64,000 nucleotides of DNA from Cryptomeria japonica (taxonomy: Eukaryota > Streptophyta > Pinopsida > Cupressales > Cupressaceae): positions 559,959,945-560,023,944 of the forward strand of contig NC_081413.1 in NCBI RefSeq assembly GCF_030272615.1. The letters run 5' to 3'. The notes under the pieces are model-generated. The model did not search any database and was not told the origin of the DNA. It was given only the letters and a program-made list of their open reading frames with translations. Positions 37,901 to 49,900 of this stretch are shown in pieces; the first letter of the stretch is position 1, and each line of letters begins with the position of its first letter. The position numbers were made by a program, and so were the translations under genes.

Positions 37901-40900
37901 CCACAGGCAAACATCAGATCTATTGCCTTCCCAACCATGGACGATAAGCTCTTATCGTCACCCCCGAGCACGCTACATAAATTTCTCACCATCAATTGAT
38001 CTGCTTGTACATGAATTCGATCTGCCTGATTATGATCGAACTTGTTGTCTTATCTCTGTTCCAAAGAGGGAAGACCACGTCCATATATATCTGTCGAAAG
38101 GAGATATCCAAGAGTCGGCTCTCATCAAGGAGGCACGACCTTCATGAAGCATCACATGCCTTCAAACGAGGGGTGACGGACTTTAACCAAAAGTTGGCCC
38201 CTTTGAAACAAATCCGATAAGTCAAACTCGATAATGTATGTTTAATCATTAAACCTGATCATGCATATGTGACTTAATAAAGATATTAAAGGATTAATAT
38301 AAGTTATACATTCATCAAATGTGTAAGGCCAATAGGCCATTCACACATTTGATCTTGTTGAGTCGGCCTGTAGGATTTCTACCGACGCTATATCATCAAC
38401 ACCAAGTACGAGGGGTATTCGATGTATGCACAACTCCAGAGGTATCCCCTTTAGGTCCTTGTACGTCCATGCAAAAACATCCTTGTATTCCAAAAATATT
38501 TTGAATGCTGCAGCTTTTAATACGGGATCCCAGTCATCCCCTATAAGGATCACCTTCGAGTTGTCGTCATCTCCCAGATTTACTTTCTTTATATTTGGTT
38601 CCTTGTACTTGATAGCCTTGTCTCTTTCGAACCGATGGGTCGGTGTATCATCCACCCATGCCACGCCCTCTCGGTACTCCTCGTACTCTGGAGGGAAGGC
38701 CGCACTCTCCGTACCTTCACTTGGCTCCTCAATCTCATAGATTTGCAACATACGGCACTTCGGGTGAAAGACCTCGTAGTCCTCCATCTACCAATGAAAG
38801 AGCTCGCTGAGAGAGCTCGTCTCATCCTCTAAACAACCTTCCAACTCCATTTTTGCCTTGTTGTTGGGTTCCATCTTTCTTGGTTCATCTCCATGTCCCA
38901 TTCATACTCGTGAGAATCATCCAAGTTTGAATCTGAGGATGCCAATTCCTCGCTCACTACTTGGTTCCTTAAGCCAATCACATATTTGCACCCTTCACTC
39001 TTGATGGAGAGTGTATTCTTCTTCCAGTTATGATTTGCCTTTGCCATAATCAGCCAACCTCTTCCGAGGAGAGCATTGTAGGCCTTTTTCTCCAATGGGA
39101 TGACAACGAAGTTGATGAAGAAATGTTGGGTGTCGATAGCAACTTTTTGTGCCATAAGTGTTCCCAAGGGCTTGATACCGTGTTGGTCAACACCTACAAG
39201 TTGGAATGTTGGTGGCCAGAGAGTTGGTTTGCCTAGACCCCTACATGTCTCCTCCAGCAATACATTTATTCCAGAGCCATCGTCGACAATGGTATTCCTC
39301 AACTTCCGTCCCATGATCTCCATTTCTACTATGATTGGCTTCCGACCAATACTCACAGTGAGCAACATGGGGACCATGGCCGACATGCCAAGTGTTTTGC
39401 TACTAGCTCGTGGTGTTCTTGACCGATCATGTTGTCGCCAACTACATCTATGAGGGCAATTTTCAATTGTGGCATAGTCTACAGAAGGTCAGATACCTGT
39501 ACTAGTACGATAGCTTGCAAGATCTATTTTATTATAGTTTTATCAGACTCTGACCGTAGTGGAGTACTAGTGGCATCATGTGAGGCCCTTCACTCCTCCA
39601 CCATGGCTCATTCAACATCCACCTTTGCCTCTCAGAGTCTTACCTTCTTTGTATGGGGATCATGGTGCATTGCCTTTTTGTTTTGTAGTCTCAAGATTGT
39701 CAGTACCTCGTCGTCTGGCTCCTTGACATCCAGCATACCCACTCCCTTTTGCTTTGGGCAGTCCATATATTCATGGTTTCCTGGTCCACACCATTTACAT
39801 AGCAAACTCCCATTGTTGTTACCGCTTTGACATTCGCGAGAAAAGTGACCCCACTTGTTGCACTTCCGACACTGAATCATGGGTCTCCCTTTGGCATCAT
39901 ATTGAATTTTACTTCTCGACGTGTTGTTGTTAGAACGATTGTTCCCTCGTTGATTGTTACGATACCATCTTGGTGAGGCATCAGAGTTTGCTAGTGGTTT
40001 GGGTTGTGTAGTTGGCGGGGTAGCATGTTCCCCTTGGGCGTAGAGCACTTGTGTGCTCCTTGTTTTCAAGTTGTACAAGTATTCCTTGGTGGAATGGCCT
40101 AGTTTTTGACAAATGTCACAAAACAATTTTTTCGAGCAAGTACCCTTGGTATGACCTACTTTGCAATCAGCACACCGCACTTCTTTGTTTTCCTTGCCAC
40201 TCCCTCCCTACCATCAATTCCTTCATCATTCAAAGCATATCCTTCTGTAGCGCTTGTACGGTCTTTGACTCTCCGTCGCTACTTCCATCCATACTATCAT
40301 AATCACTCACCCTTTTCTTCCCTTTGGATGTTTTGCTTTGGCTTTCAATATCCATTGCTCGGTTATAGGCTTCATCGTACAATGGTGGAGGAACCACTTT
40401 CATTTTCCTTCTCAGGGACAAAACAAGTCCTTCCACAAACCATCTTTTCTTCAAGCCATCAACCGACTGGTGTTCCATTTTGTTCAACAATTCTTTCAGC
40501 CTACGATTGTAAGCCCAAACACTTTCACTTTTGCCTTGCTAGGTATTGTAGATTTCGGCCACAATCTCGTTGTCATCCCTCAAGAATCCTCCTAGAATGC
40601 CTTCTTCAAATCATTTCATCTCATCCTGTGTTGGGCATTGAGGTCTGTGTACCGGTTAATGGAAATCCTCCGAAGTGTAGCGAGAAATGCCTTCAACCAA
40701 TAGTCCTGGTCATCTTGGATATTTGCCTCCCATATCGTTATACATGTTTTACAATGTCGTACAAGGTCCTCTGACCCATCACCTATGAATCTTGAGAGTT
40801 TTTGCCTCTCCAGATTATTCTAATTATGCAACATTGTGAAGGTATTTTGTGCCGCCTAGAAGGTACTATATGCGTTCGACCAGATTGGACCATTCTCCTC

Positions 40901-43900
40901 TTCACATTTTAGTGCCTCTCTTGCACTCTCGGCCACATGAGAGCTCTCTACGCATCCACTTTATGTGTCTTCTGCACCTTGGTCACCTTCATTTTTGTAT
41001 TCTCTCCTTCCTAGAGTCTTCGACTCAAGCCCTCCTATTTTTGACTGCTCCACCAAAGATAGATTCTTGATTCTACACAGATTGGTTTCAAAAATTTCAG
41101 CAACTTCACCCTCAAGATCCCATAGTAACTCTGCATCACGTTCGGAGTGTTCGGATGAGCTATTCTCAGACTCGGTTCCGGATTCTTCATTTGACGTCGA
41201 GTGTGTGGCCTGGTCAACGAGATCTTCCTCTGCTACGCTTGGAAGTGGTAGGTTCCTCGCAACCTCTACCAACTGGTTCCACGTACACAATTTCTACCTC
41301 TCCCGACTATGGCTCCGACTCACACTTCAACTCTTCGCTTTTCCGGACTTTGCTCACTTTGTTCTCTTATATGGAGGGATCTTCGTACTGATCCTTCCCC
41401 TACCTCTCGGGTGGTACTAGTATGCCATCGGTCTTTGTTCAGCCGTAGGGGCATTAATTGCCAAGGGTACGACACCTGCTCGTATCCCTCTCTTCCTCTT
41501 CCCTACGATTTCGTTCTTCGTACCTTTGTAGTATCTACTGCCGATGACGTTCACGAATGCTTTCCTCCCTTCGGTCTTGTAGTTCAATGAGATTACACGC
41601 CAACAACCTTGGAAGGCTCTTGAGAAGATCAAAGACAGCAGGGGTGACCGTGAGTTCACCATGTATCGTGCCTTCAAGGACAGCTCTCTTCCGAGATTCC
41701 CTCTACACGTGCTGGGCAACCGAAACCTCCCACAGGTCCACCAAATCTTCCATCAATTGATCCTCCTGTGCTCCCGCCTGAGGCACTTCCTCTTATGTAT
41801 CACTTTCAGCTACTATCAATTGTTGGTCAAATGGTCGATGCATTAGTGCTTACTGCATGTCGCCATATTGATCTCTGAATTCGTATCGGCAACGATACCA
41901 AAATATTTACTCCCTATGGTGAATATCTTTTAACTTCATGGAATAAACAAAGAAACTATAGTGTACATCAAACACAAATAACAGTCACAAAAACATAGGC
42001 AGAATGATGTAACTTTATTGCACCATGTAATGGATAGTACAACAGTAATTAGAATACATCTTCAATCATAATCTCCCTATTCTTGATACAATGTCATAAT
42101 ATATACCACTCAGTCGGTTGGTAGAGAGGCCAACTTCCCGTAACTACCAACTACCTACGAGAACTAATTACCCATTACATTGCCATTTCAAAACATAACA
42201 AACATACTTTATTTAGCTGCGGCATAATTGCCGTCTACAATTGTATTTTTAAGGAAAGCCATAGAAGTCTATGGCATTGCTGTGTTGGTTAAATTAGGTC
42301 TTCCAAGTAATCGCAAAGTTATGGTTCTTGATTCTAGTAAATGGAGTTTAGGTTGGGTTCTCTCAAAAGATGAGACTTCTTAGACAGGGTTACCTATTGG
42401 TTCAATGCCTTTTTGTTCTTATGGCAAATACTTTAGGATGCTTGATTAAAAGAAAAATCAAGAGGCAAAGGAAAATTCCAGGGACATGTCTATACCCCCA
42501 GCTGGAGGCTTTCACACAAACAATTTGTAGATGCCACTTTTTTGTTTGGGAGGGCAAAAAGAAGGGAAGCTGTAACATGGAAAGAAATTTAAGATTTATA
42601 TACAGCTGCTTCTAGACAGTTAATTAGAAAACCTGAATCTAAAATCTTCTTCTTTAATACCTCTCCACTTCTCCAAGGAAGGATTGCTCCCCTTCATGGG
42701 TTTAATATATCTCAACCTCCTTGCAAATACTTGGGCCTTCTACTTATTTGTTGGAAAAGATAAAGCTTCCCTATGAGGTGAGATCTATTAGCACATTCAC
42801 TGAAAAGTTAATGCTAGGAGTGGTAAATGGCTTCACTATTTTGGCAAGATTTTGAAAATTAAATCGGTTCTTCAAACTATTCCCCTATTTTTTTATCCTT
42901 TCTTCCTATTCCAAAGGAAATTCTAGACAAAATAGGGAAAATAAGAAAGACTTTTTTATGTCAAGGCACAGATGCACCTCAAAAGAATTTGTTGCTAAAG
43001 TGGGAAATGATTTGCATGCCAAAAAAAGTGAGGTGGAGCTGGTGAAAGAGATCTGGCAGTGTAGAATATGGCACTGGATGTGAAATTAGTTTGGAGTATG
43101 TTAGACAAGCCTAAGGCTTAATGTGAAGACCCCAAGTCCTCTCTTGCACTGATTCTTAAATTCTTGGATGAAATATTGAAGTTTTTTTTTTGTTTTTCTG
43201 AATTTTCAATTTTTTTTGTATTTTTGGATATAAAAAGCAATGCAATGTAAAATATGAATATTCAAAACTGAAAACTAAAGAGATACAATGCGTAATGATT
43301 ACATGAACCATATGTCATTATTATTCATTAAATTTTGAAGGCTTTACAGTTGCATGCATACCCTTCCTCAATGTTTCTGCTGGTAAAAAGCAGCTTGTAG
43401 ATGAATTGATTCTCCTTAAATCTGAAATGAAAACCTTAAATGTATGCCAAAGTCTTCTTCAAGGTCTAGCGCCCTCTCCTTAATTTTATTGGGATTTTTA
43501 AACCCTCTCTATGCAAAATCGCCCTGCACATAAAATCGCCCTCCTTGCTGCAAGTGATGGCTGTCAAAAGCAGATCAATCAGCCCTGAAATGAGTGCCAA
43601 CAATCACGGAAATGCAGACTTCTGACCCTCTATAAGCTGAACCCTTTTCCAAATTGATTTCACTGAAATTCTTCTTTCGATTTGCACAAATAGAACCTTT
43701 GTATGAAGTCCTCCTGGTTGCCACTTTCAATGGTTATTTCACCACGTCAATGGCTGCAACACTGAAGAATTGTCACTCTCCAATGGCTGGCTGAAGACAG
43801 AAACCTGTTGACGTGTTTTTTATGACAGCGTTCAACACAAAATAAAGTCACCAACGGTCACCTTATCCTCTCTTGATCAAGATTAGTCTGTATGCTAGGA

Positions 43901-46900
43901 TTTCTTAAAGTTCAAATGGCTAATTCCAAGGTTCCTTCAGTGCGTGGACGTGACTCAAATGTTTGATGGGTTTGTTGATAACCCAAGGGGCCTTACACGT
44001 GTTCAATTGGAGAAGACTTATGTAAGCTCAAAGATTTTTTGTGTGGAAGATTTGCAATGAAAGTTCTGGTTTTGGATCTTTTAGGTTTTCAATTATGCAA
44101 AAAGTAAATAGGAATAGGGTAGAGAGAATATATGCTAAAACTAACTTAATCCTAAGAACAAGAGATGGGATTGCTTATGCAAAATCAAACCAATCTTCGT
44201 TTCGCCAGTAAAGCACAACTACATGAAGGCGGTGCAATCTTCAAAGGGTGCGTGGAGGCTTTTTAGATCATCAATACAGACCATTGGATCGAACAATCTC
44301 TACTGATGACCAAAGTTAAACGCATACACATCAACAAGCTCAGGCTAACTTTGCATGGCATACAACAATCAGTTGCACACCAAAAGTATGAGCTCAGATT
44401 CTGCAACAAGTTCTCCTATCAAATCCAGTTCTTCTAACAACTCATAAGCAAATTTAGTCTAATTGAAGACAAAAAGACCATGCAGATTGCCAAAGTAGAA
44501 CAAGAATACGCCATCAAATTGAACAATGCATTAAGTTGGCTACTTCACAATCTTGATGCAACAATCTCAGACAATAATCTCTCCCCCTTACAAATGAGGG
44601 GGTCACCCCTTTATATAGGCCTCAGGCCATGCAAACCCTAATTAGGGTTTACCCCAAAAGATTCCCACTCAAGGTGCAACAAGGTGGGAATCGGTAATTA
44701 ATAACCCATCATGCCCATATACAATTAATTACAATCCTGCCAGAAATGGCACCCATAAAGCATTAATTAACCATTACATTCAAAAAGTGCCCACTATGCA
44801 ATGAATGTGCCCTCATGCAAAAATTGCCCATGATGCCATAAATGCACCATCATCTCCTGAACATGACGGCCGCATGCAGAAGGAATCTGCCATAATGCCA
44901 TAAATGTGACGGTTGCATGCAAAGAGATGCTTCATTAATTCAGCGTCTGTTGACTCGGCTGCCACTTGGTAAAAAAAACCCTAGAAAGAGAAAAACTTCA
45001 AGCAGGAGAATCTCTGACTCTGGAAGTATTTTCTTGAAATTTTTGAACTTGCCTTGCAATGATTTTTCAACATCTCCTATTTTTTAGGAATTTTGCAGAA
45101 ATTAGGGTTTCAAGTCCAGGAGGAAGAGAATTCTCCTACGAATCCAAATCAGTAAAACTTTTGAAATTTGGATGTGATTTGACGCCCACGAATGGATTTT
45201 TCAAATTTTTCCCTGGGGGGGGGAAATTTCTTGTTTAGTTCATCCCTAATTCCTTCCTTGCCTTAGAAATTTTATCTTCAATTCATCCTTGGATGTGATT
45301 TCTTGTTGTGGAGTAATTCTCCTTTGGAAAGAAATTTGTTCCTTACCCTGAGGAAGGAAATTCTTCATACCTTAGTCAATTTTCATGATTTCCAAGAACT
45401 ATGTTCTGAAGGAAAAAATTTCAAACACTTAGTAAATTTTTCACCTTTCCTGGAATTTCTTCTTCTTGGGTGCAATTCTTCCCCAATGAAGGATTTCATC
45501 TATTTGTGTATTGTCCATGAGAAGATCATTTTAGCGCACTCCTGTGTTCCAGGGCGGCATTTTACACTTGGTGGGGAATTCTTTCAATTCCATGGATTCC
45601 TTGCATCCCTCTATCTAGCGCTCCTCTCACTTGGGCGCTAAAATGCCTTGGTCAAGGACTCTTGCAATTTGTCTGTTTCTCCATGCACTCTTCATTCTAG
45701 CGCCCTCCACAAGGTTGGGGCGGAAATTCCTCCTGAGGAAGGAATTCATTGTTTTGTGAATTGTCCATGTCTCTTTTCAACATCCCTATTTTTTAGGGAT
45801 CCTCCTAAAATTTAGGAGTCAGGTTCATTGGATGGAGAATTTCACCCCAATTCCGAATATATAAAATTTTCCACACTCTGTCGAGATTCGGTGTCTAAAA
45901 ATAACAAATTCAAAAATTTGCCCGAGGGGAATTTTGCTTTTTATTCCTCCTTGACTCCTTGGATTCCATGCCTTAGGCAAAATTTCAACTTTTAGCTTGG
46001 GCATTGAATTCACTGTGCCTTGGAATTATATCATTTTTTACACCTTCCATGGGTATACCATTTTGGCGCCGAAGCACTCCCTTGGGCGGAATTTTAACTA
46101 TGTGGAGGATTCATGAAATTTGTCCATCTATCCTTGCCTGACCCATTTCGGCGCCCAACTACGTCCTTGGGCGGAAATTTCACTATGCCATGGATTCATG
46201 GAATTTGTCCATCCATCCTTGCTTGACCCATTTTGGCGCCCAATTGCATCCTTGGGCGGAATTTTCACTATGCCATGGGTTCATAGAATTTGTTCTGCTT
46301 TGCAGTTTTGGAATGACTTCCTGAACCTTGGTGAATTTCTAAGCTTTCCATTTTAGGCATAGAATTCCAGCACTTGATCAATTTTTGGCTTTCTCTGTCT
46401 GTTGTCTGACTTGTCGGAATTAGAAATGTCTGCGAACGTCTGATCCTTGTCGCCTTGTCTAACTGACCCTGCCAGTACTAACTTTCCAAAAATAGAAACG
46501 TTCAAAGTGTCAGCGTTAGACCCCTAGATAGGGTGCATGAATGACTTACTCTAAATAGAAACTTACTAAAAATTAGTAAGTTTGATTTTTGGCAAAACAA
46601 CGACATTCCGGGACCCAAAAAAATCCCTTAAAATAGGGACTTTCTAAAAATAGAAAGTTGCTCCGTTTGGGCTCAAATTTTACTGGGCGGTTCCTTGAAG
46701 GGTCCTGATTCTTGTTGTATGTTCAGTTTTCCCAAAACCCTAACAGAAACCCCTAAAATCTAGGACAGAAGGCAAAAACCCTAAAAAGGGACAAAATAGG
46801 CCCTAGACTTCATAGAACTCGCTCGACAGAGAAGCAGATCGATTCTAACTGACCCCCGAACATCCGCAAAGCAGAGAGATTGACGAGATTGCCACCAAAA

Positions 46901-49900
46901 CACACAAAAAAACAAGACCAAACAACCAAAAGGGGCAAAAGCTAGGGGGGTCCCTATCTGGGATGGGGTGATGTGTGATTAGGTCACAACAAAACCCCTG
47001 GCTTCTTCTCGCAGAGAAAATTTCATGAATAAGATGCACAATAGAATGAATCAATTACTTCTCATCAAAGTTTTTATATTCTCCAAGAGGTGGTCGATTT
47101 CCTCCAAAAAGCACCATTTAATCATTAAATGTTATAATTTTCATTCATTTCATAATTTAATGAAGTGACCTTGGGTTAGACGTCCAAAACTAATTAAAAT
47201 ATATGGCCCCCTTTAATATAACTTGACCCCTTCAATAAATGTGCAATTATAACATTATTTTATAATATGCCTTTAATGATTGATTATTAATAAAGTATTA
47301 CTTTATTAATAATTAAAATAGCATAAATCCATGAATACTAATTATTTCTCGATTTTGTTTGAACCAAGGAGTCAACCACTTCATCCACTGCGCATCTGAC
47401 TGCCCTCTCAATCATCCATTGACTTACTATAAATATTAAGTGTGAGAAACTGAGTCAAACGAAGGCCAGTCTTGAACCAAACTAAGTTTTGGAGAAGAGA
47501 GCACTCTGCCAACTGCCCACTAGGACCCTCTAAACATCCACTTTAGCCTACAAGGGCCAAAATAATAGGCTAAACCATCAAGACAAGAATGAGCTAAAAA
47601 AGGGGACATTACACTTAATGAAGTCGTTGCCTACTCTTAAAATATCTGAAGTATTTAAATATTTTTGGCATGCTAAATTCTGCTTCCCAACCAAAAGGTT
47701 GAGCCATATGGTGTCTCACTTAAAAATGTCTTTTTATTATATGAGATCATATCTCTTGGAATCTTGGGAAAGGTGAATGAACAGACTTTTGGAAAGACTC
47801 TTGGATGAGATGAGGACCTTTATCTTCCCTATCATACTTAGATAATGCTTGTAGGGTTCCCTCCCTGTTGTGTGGATCTAAAGTTGGTAATTACCAGTGC
47901 AAGAAAGAAAGCAATGTTCATGAACTATGGAGCTGGAAAAGTTTGGATGTTCCTATTCCCAAAGAGAAAAATATTATTTATCTTCTTTACTTAACCCCAT
48001 CATTGTTTCTTATTTAGAGATCATTCTGATAATGCAATATGGAATGATAGCAAGATAGAGATTAATAATGCATCTTCGGGATATAAGTTGCTAAAACATT
48101 GTTGGGGAATTGACAGCACCACCAAAATGTAATGCATTTGTGTGGCTAGCAGCACTAAAAAAATTCTCACATTTGATAACTTGTGTAAAAGAGGCTTTAA
48201 AGGTCCTTCCTGTTGTTTATGTGAATCTGAGGAGGAAACAGTGGACCACTTGATAAATAAATGCCTCTTTTCAGAAGAGATTTGGTATAAGGTGCTTAAT
48301 TTGATGAATTGAAATGGATCCTTTTGGGCTCTATTATATTTGCTCCTTTGAAGCTGGCCCTCAAGCTAAGGATATCTGAAAGGTTTATGGAATCTAGTGT
48401 TACCATTGGCAATAGAAAGGTGCTAGTTAAGAATTCATGTTGTAATAAAAGAATATGTCCCAACCCTTAGTGGAAAATTAGATGTGAGAGGCTACTTAAT
48501 ATGACAAGAGGATTTTGCAAGCTTGGGGACTAACGGATTCAATACCCATTTATGGGATAAGTGGCAAAAGCATGAAGGAATTAAAGCCTGGACTAACAAC
48601 CCAGCAGACGAAAAGAATTCTGGTTTCCTCTTTTAGAAGGTTATGCCAAATTAAACTTTGATGGGGCAGGAAAAGGGAACCCTGGTACAATAAAAGGAGG
48701 GTTTGTGATCCAATTCTTGTGAGGTAATTTAATGTATTGAGGATCTTTCTTCTCTAGTGTTTGTACAAATACTGAAGCTGACTGGGAAGCTCCAAGTGCA
48801 GACTTAGGAGGAGCTTCTTCCTTCAAGCTCTCTAAGTTGACAATGGAAGGCAGTTCCTTGCTAGTGATAAGTGAGATATTTAAGGTTAAAAGCCCAAGCT
48901 GGAAAATGGATATATATGTACAAGAGTTAGAAATGTTAATAAAAAAGTTATGATGTGATCAAATATGAACATTGTAATTATCGTCTTAATGGTGTAACTG
49001 ACCACTTAGCCAATGAAGGGTTAATCAAGCCCCTATAATGGCTGTTTATAGTCATAAGGTCAATGCATGGAACAATCTTGAAGTGCTATCAGCTTATAAA
49101 CCCCCTGAATGGTGTGTCATAAAAAAGTGTAGCAGAGGTATTTGAATCATGCCAAATATCATTAATTGAAGGTTGGTTGCCACAAATGCATAATAATGAC
49201 ATCTCAATATTGCAGCATACAGATAGTTTGAAGTTTTGATTGGACTTTGCATGATGCCTCTATGACTTTGTGTAAGGAGACAGTTAAATTTTATTGTGTT
49301 ATAGAGGATGTCAATGGTCAATTTTTCCTATCATTGTAAAAATCATGGTTGCAGAGCTGTGGCTTTATATATTTGACATTTGTTCATAGTTTCTAGGTTG
49401 CAATCCAAATTTGTAATGGAGAGCCAGCCATTGTTGAATTACAAAGGGGAGAAGTTGTCGCAAGGCTGCATCTTAGATCACCATTTGCAATGTATTCTCG
49501 CTTGCCATTATCTGACTTTGCTAGGATTTGCTAAAATCATCTTTGGAGTGTTGCTCTAATGTGTAGTTATTTGCTCCAAAGCTACAATTTTGTTCAGTTC
49601 TATAGCCCACATAGGAGCTTCTGCATAGATTCAATGCAAATATGCAGGGAAAAGTTCAAGTGGTTCAAGTTAGTCTATTTTGCATTTCACTTTTAAGGAC
49701 TCAAGTGAAAGTCCTTTATTTAGCTAATAAGTCTAACGTGTAATTATTCATTAATGATTTAGATTTATCTTCCAACTCATCCTTATAAATAATAAGGAGG
49801 TTTTTGTAGTTGAGGCTGATTTTTGAAAGATTCGATTTAAAGCTGAATTAGTATAAAGATAAGAGCAAGAAAAAAGAATGTAAAGCTCCAGAAACTTTTT

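Larger units (their letters stand above)
37294..38787 (-). pseudogene. Gypsy reverse transcriptase, interrupted by a solo LTR at 37874-38401
   Basis: A linker with [17 protein letters not shown] is followed by the insertion, then [38 protein letters not shown] and, one frame over, [17 protein letters not shown] and FKAFLDDWS. The LDD catalytic pair is kept. A frameshift lies between about 37568 and 37590. Confidence 0.88.
29749..42239 (-). mobile_element. 12.5-kb Ty3/Gypsy retrotransposon (Athila/Tat-like), TSD ATTGT
   Basis: Two LTRs (29749-30080 and 41904-42239), about 11 percent apart by eye, flank minus-strand gag, protease, reverse transcriptase, RNase H and integrase remnants in Gypsy order, plus an extra ORF after integrase. 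ATTGT repeats at 29744-29748 and 42240-42244 flank it. Next to the right LTR, the minus strand reads TTTTGGTATCGTTGCCGAT, a diverged form of the TGGCGCCGTTGCCGGGG site of Athila/Tat elements. Next to the left LTR, CCTTTTTGGGGGGCCTGA is the polypurine tract. Stops and frameshifts show it is dead. It holds two further LTR insertions. Confidence 0.93.
25300..49060 (+). mobile_element. LINE (plant L1-like) broken by three nested insertions
   Basis: Plus-strand remnants occur in the expected order. ORF1 has a DUF4283-like segment ([20 protein letters not shown]..., about 25365-25550). The endonuclease starts at [12 protein letters not shown] (near 26355). Reverse transcriptase is at 29473-29748, continuing at 42245. 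An RVT-type zinc segment [18 protein letters not shown] is near 48210, and RNase H ([12 protein letters not shown]) near 48650. Removing the insertions 26932-28480, 29749-42239 and 43122-47613 leaves about 5.2 kb, a normal plant L1 size. The frame rejoins sensibly at the first two. Many stops show it is dead. The exact ends were not fixed. Confidence 0.85.

Noticed and set aside
40106-40774. 222-codon plus-strand open frame
   Set aside because: It is the complement of the Gypsy gag coding strand; the gag motifs are on the minus strand.
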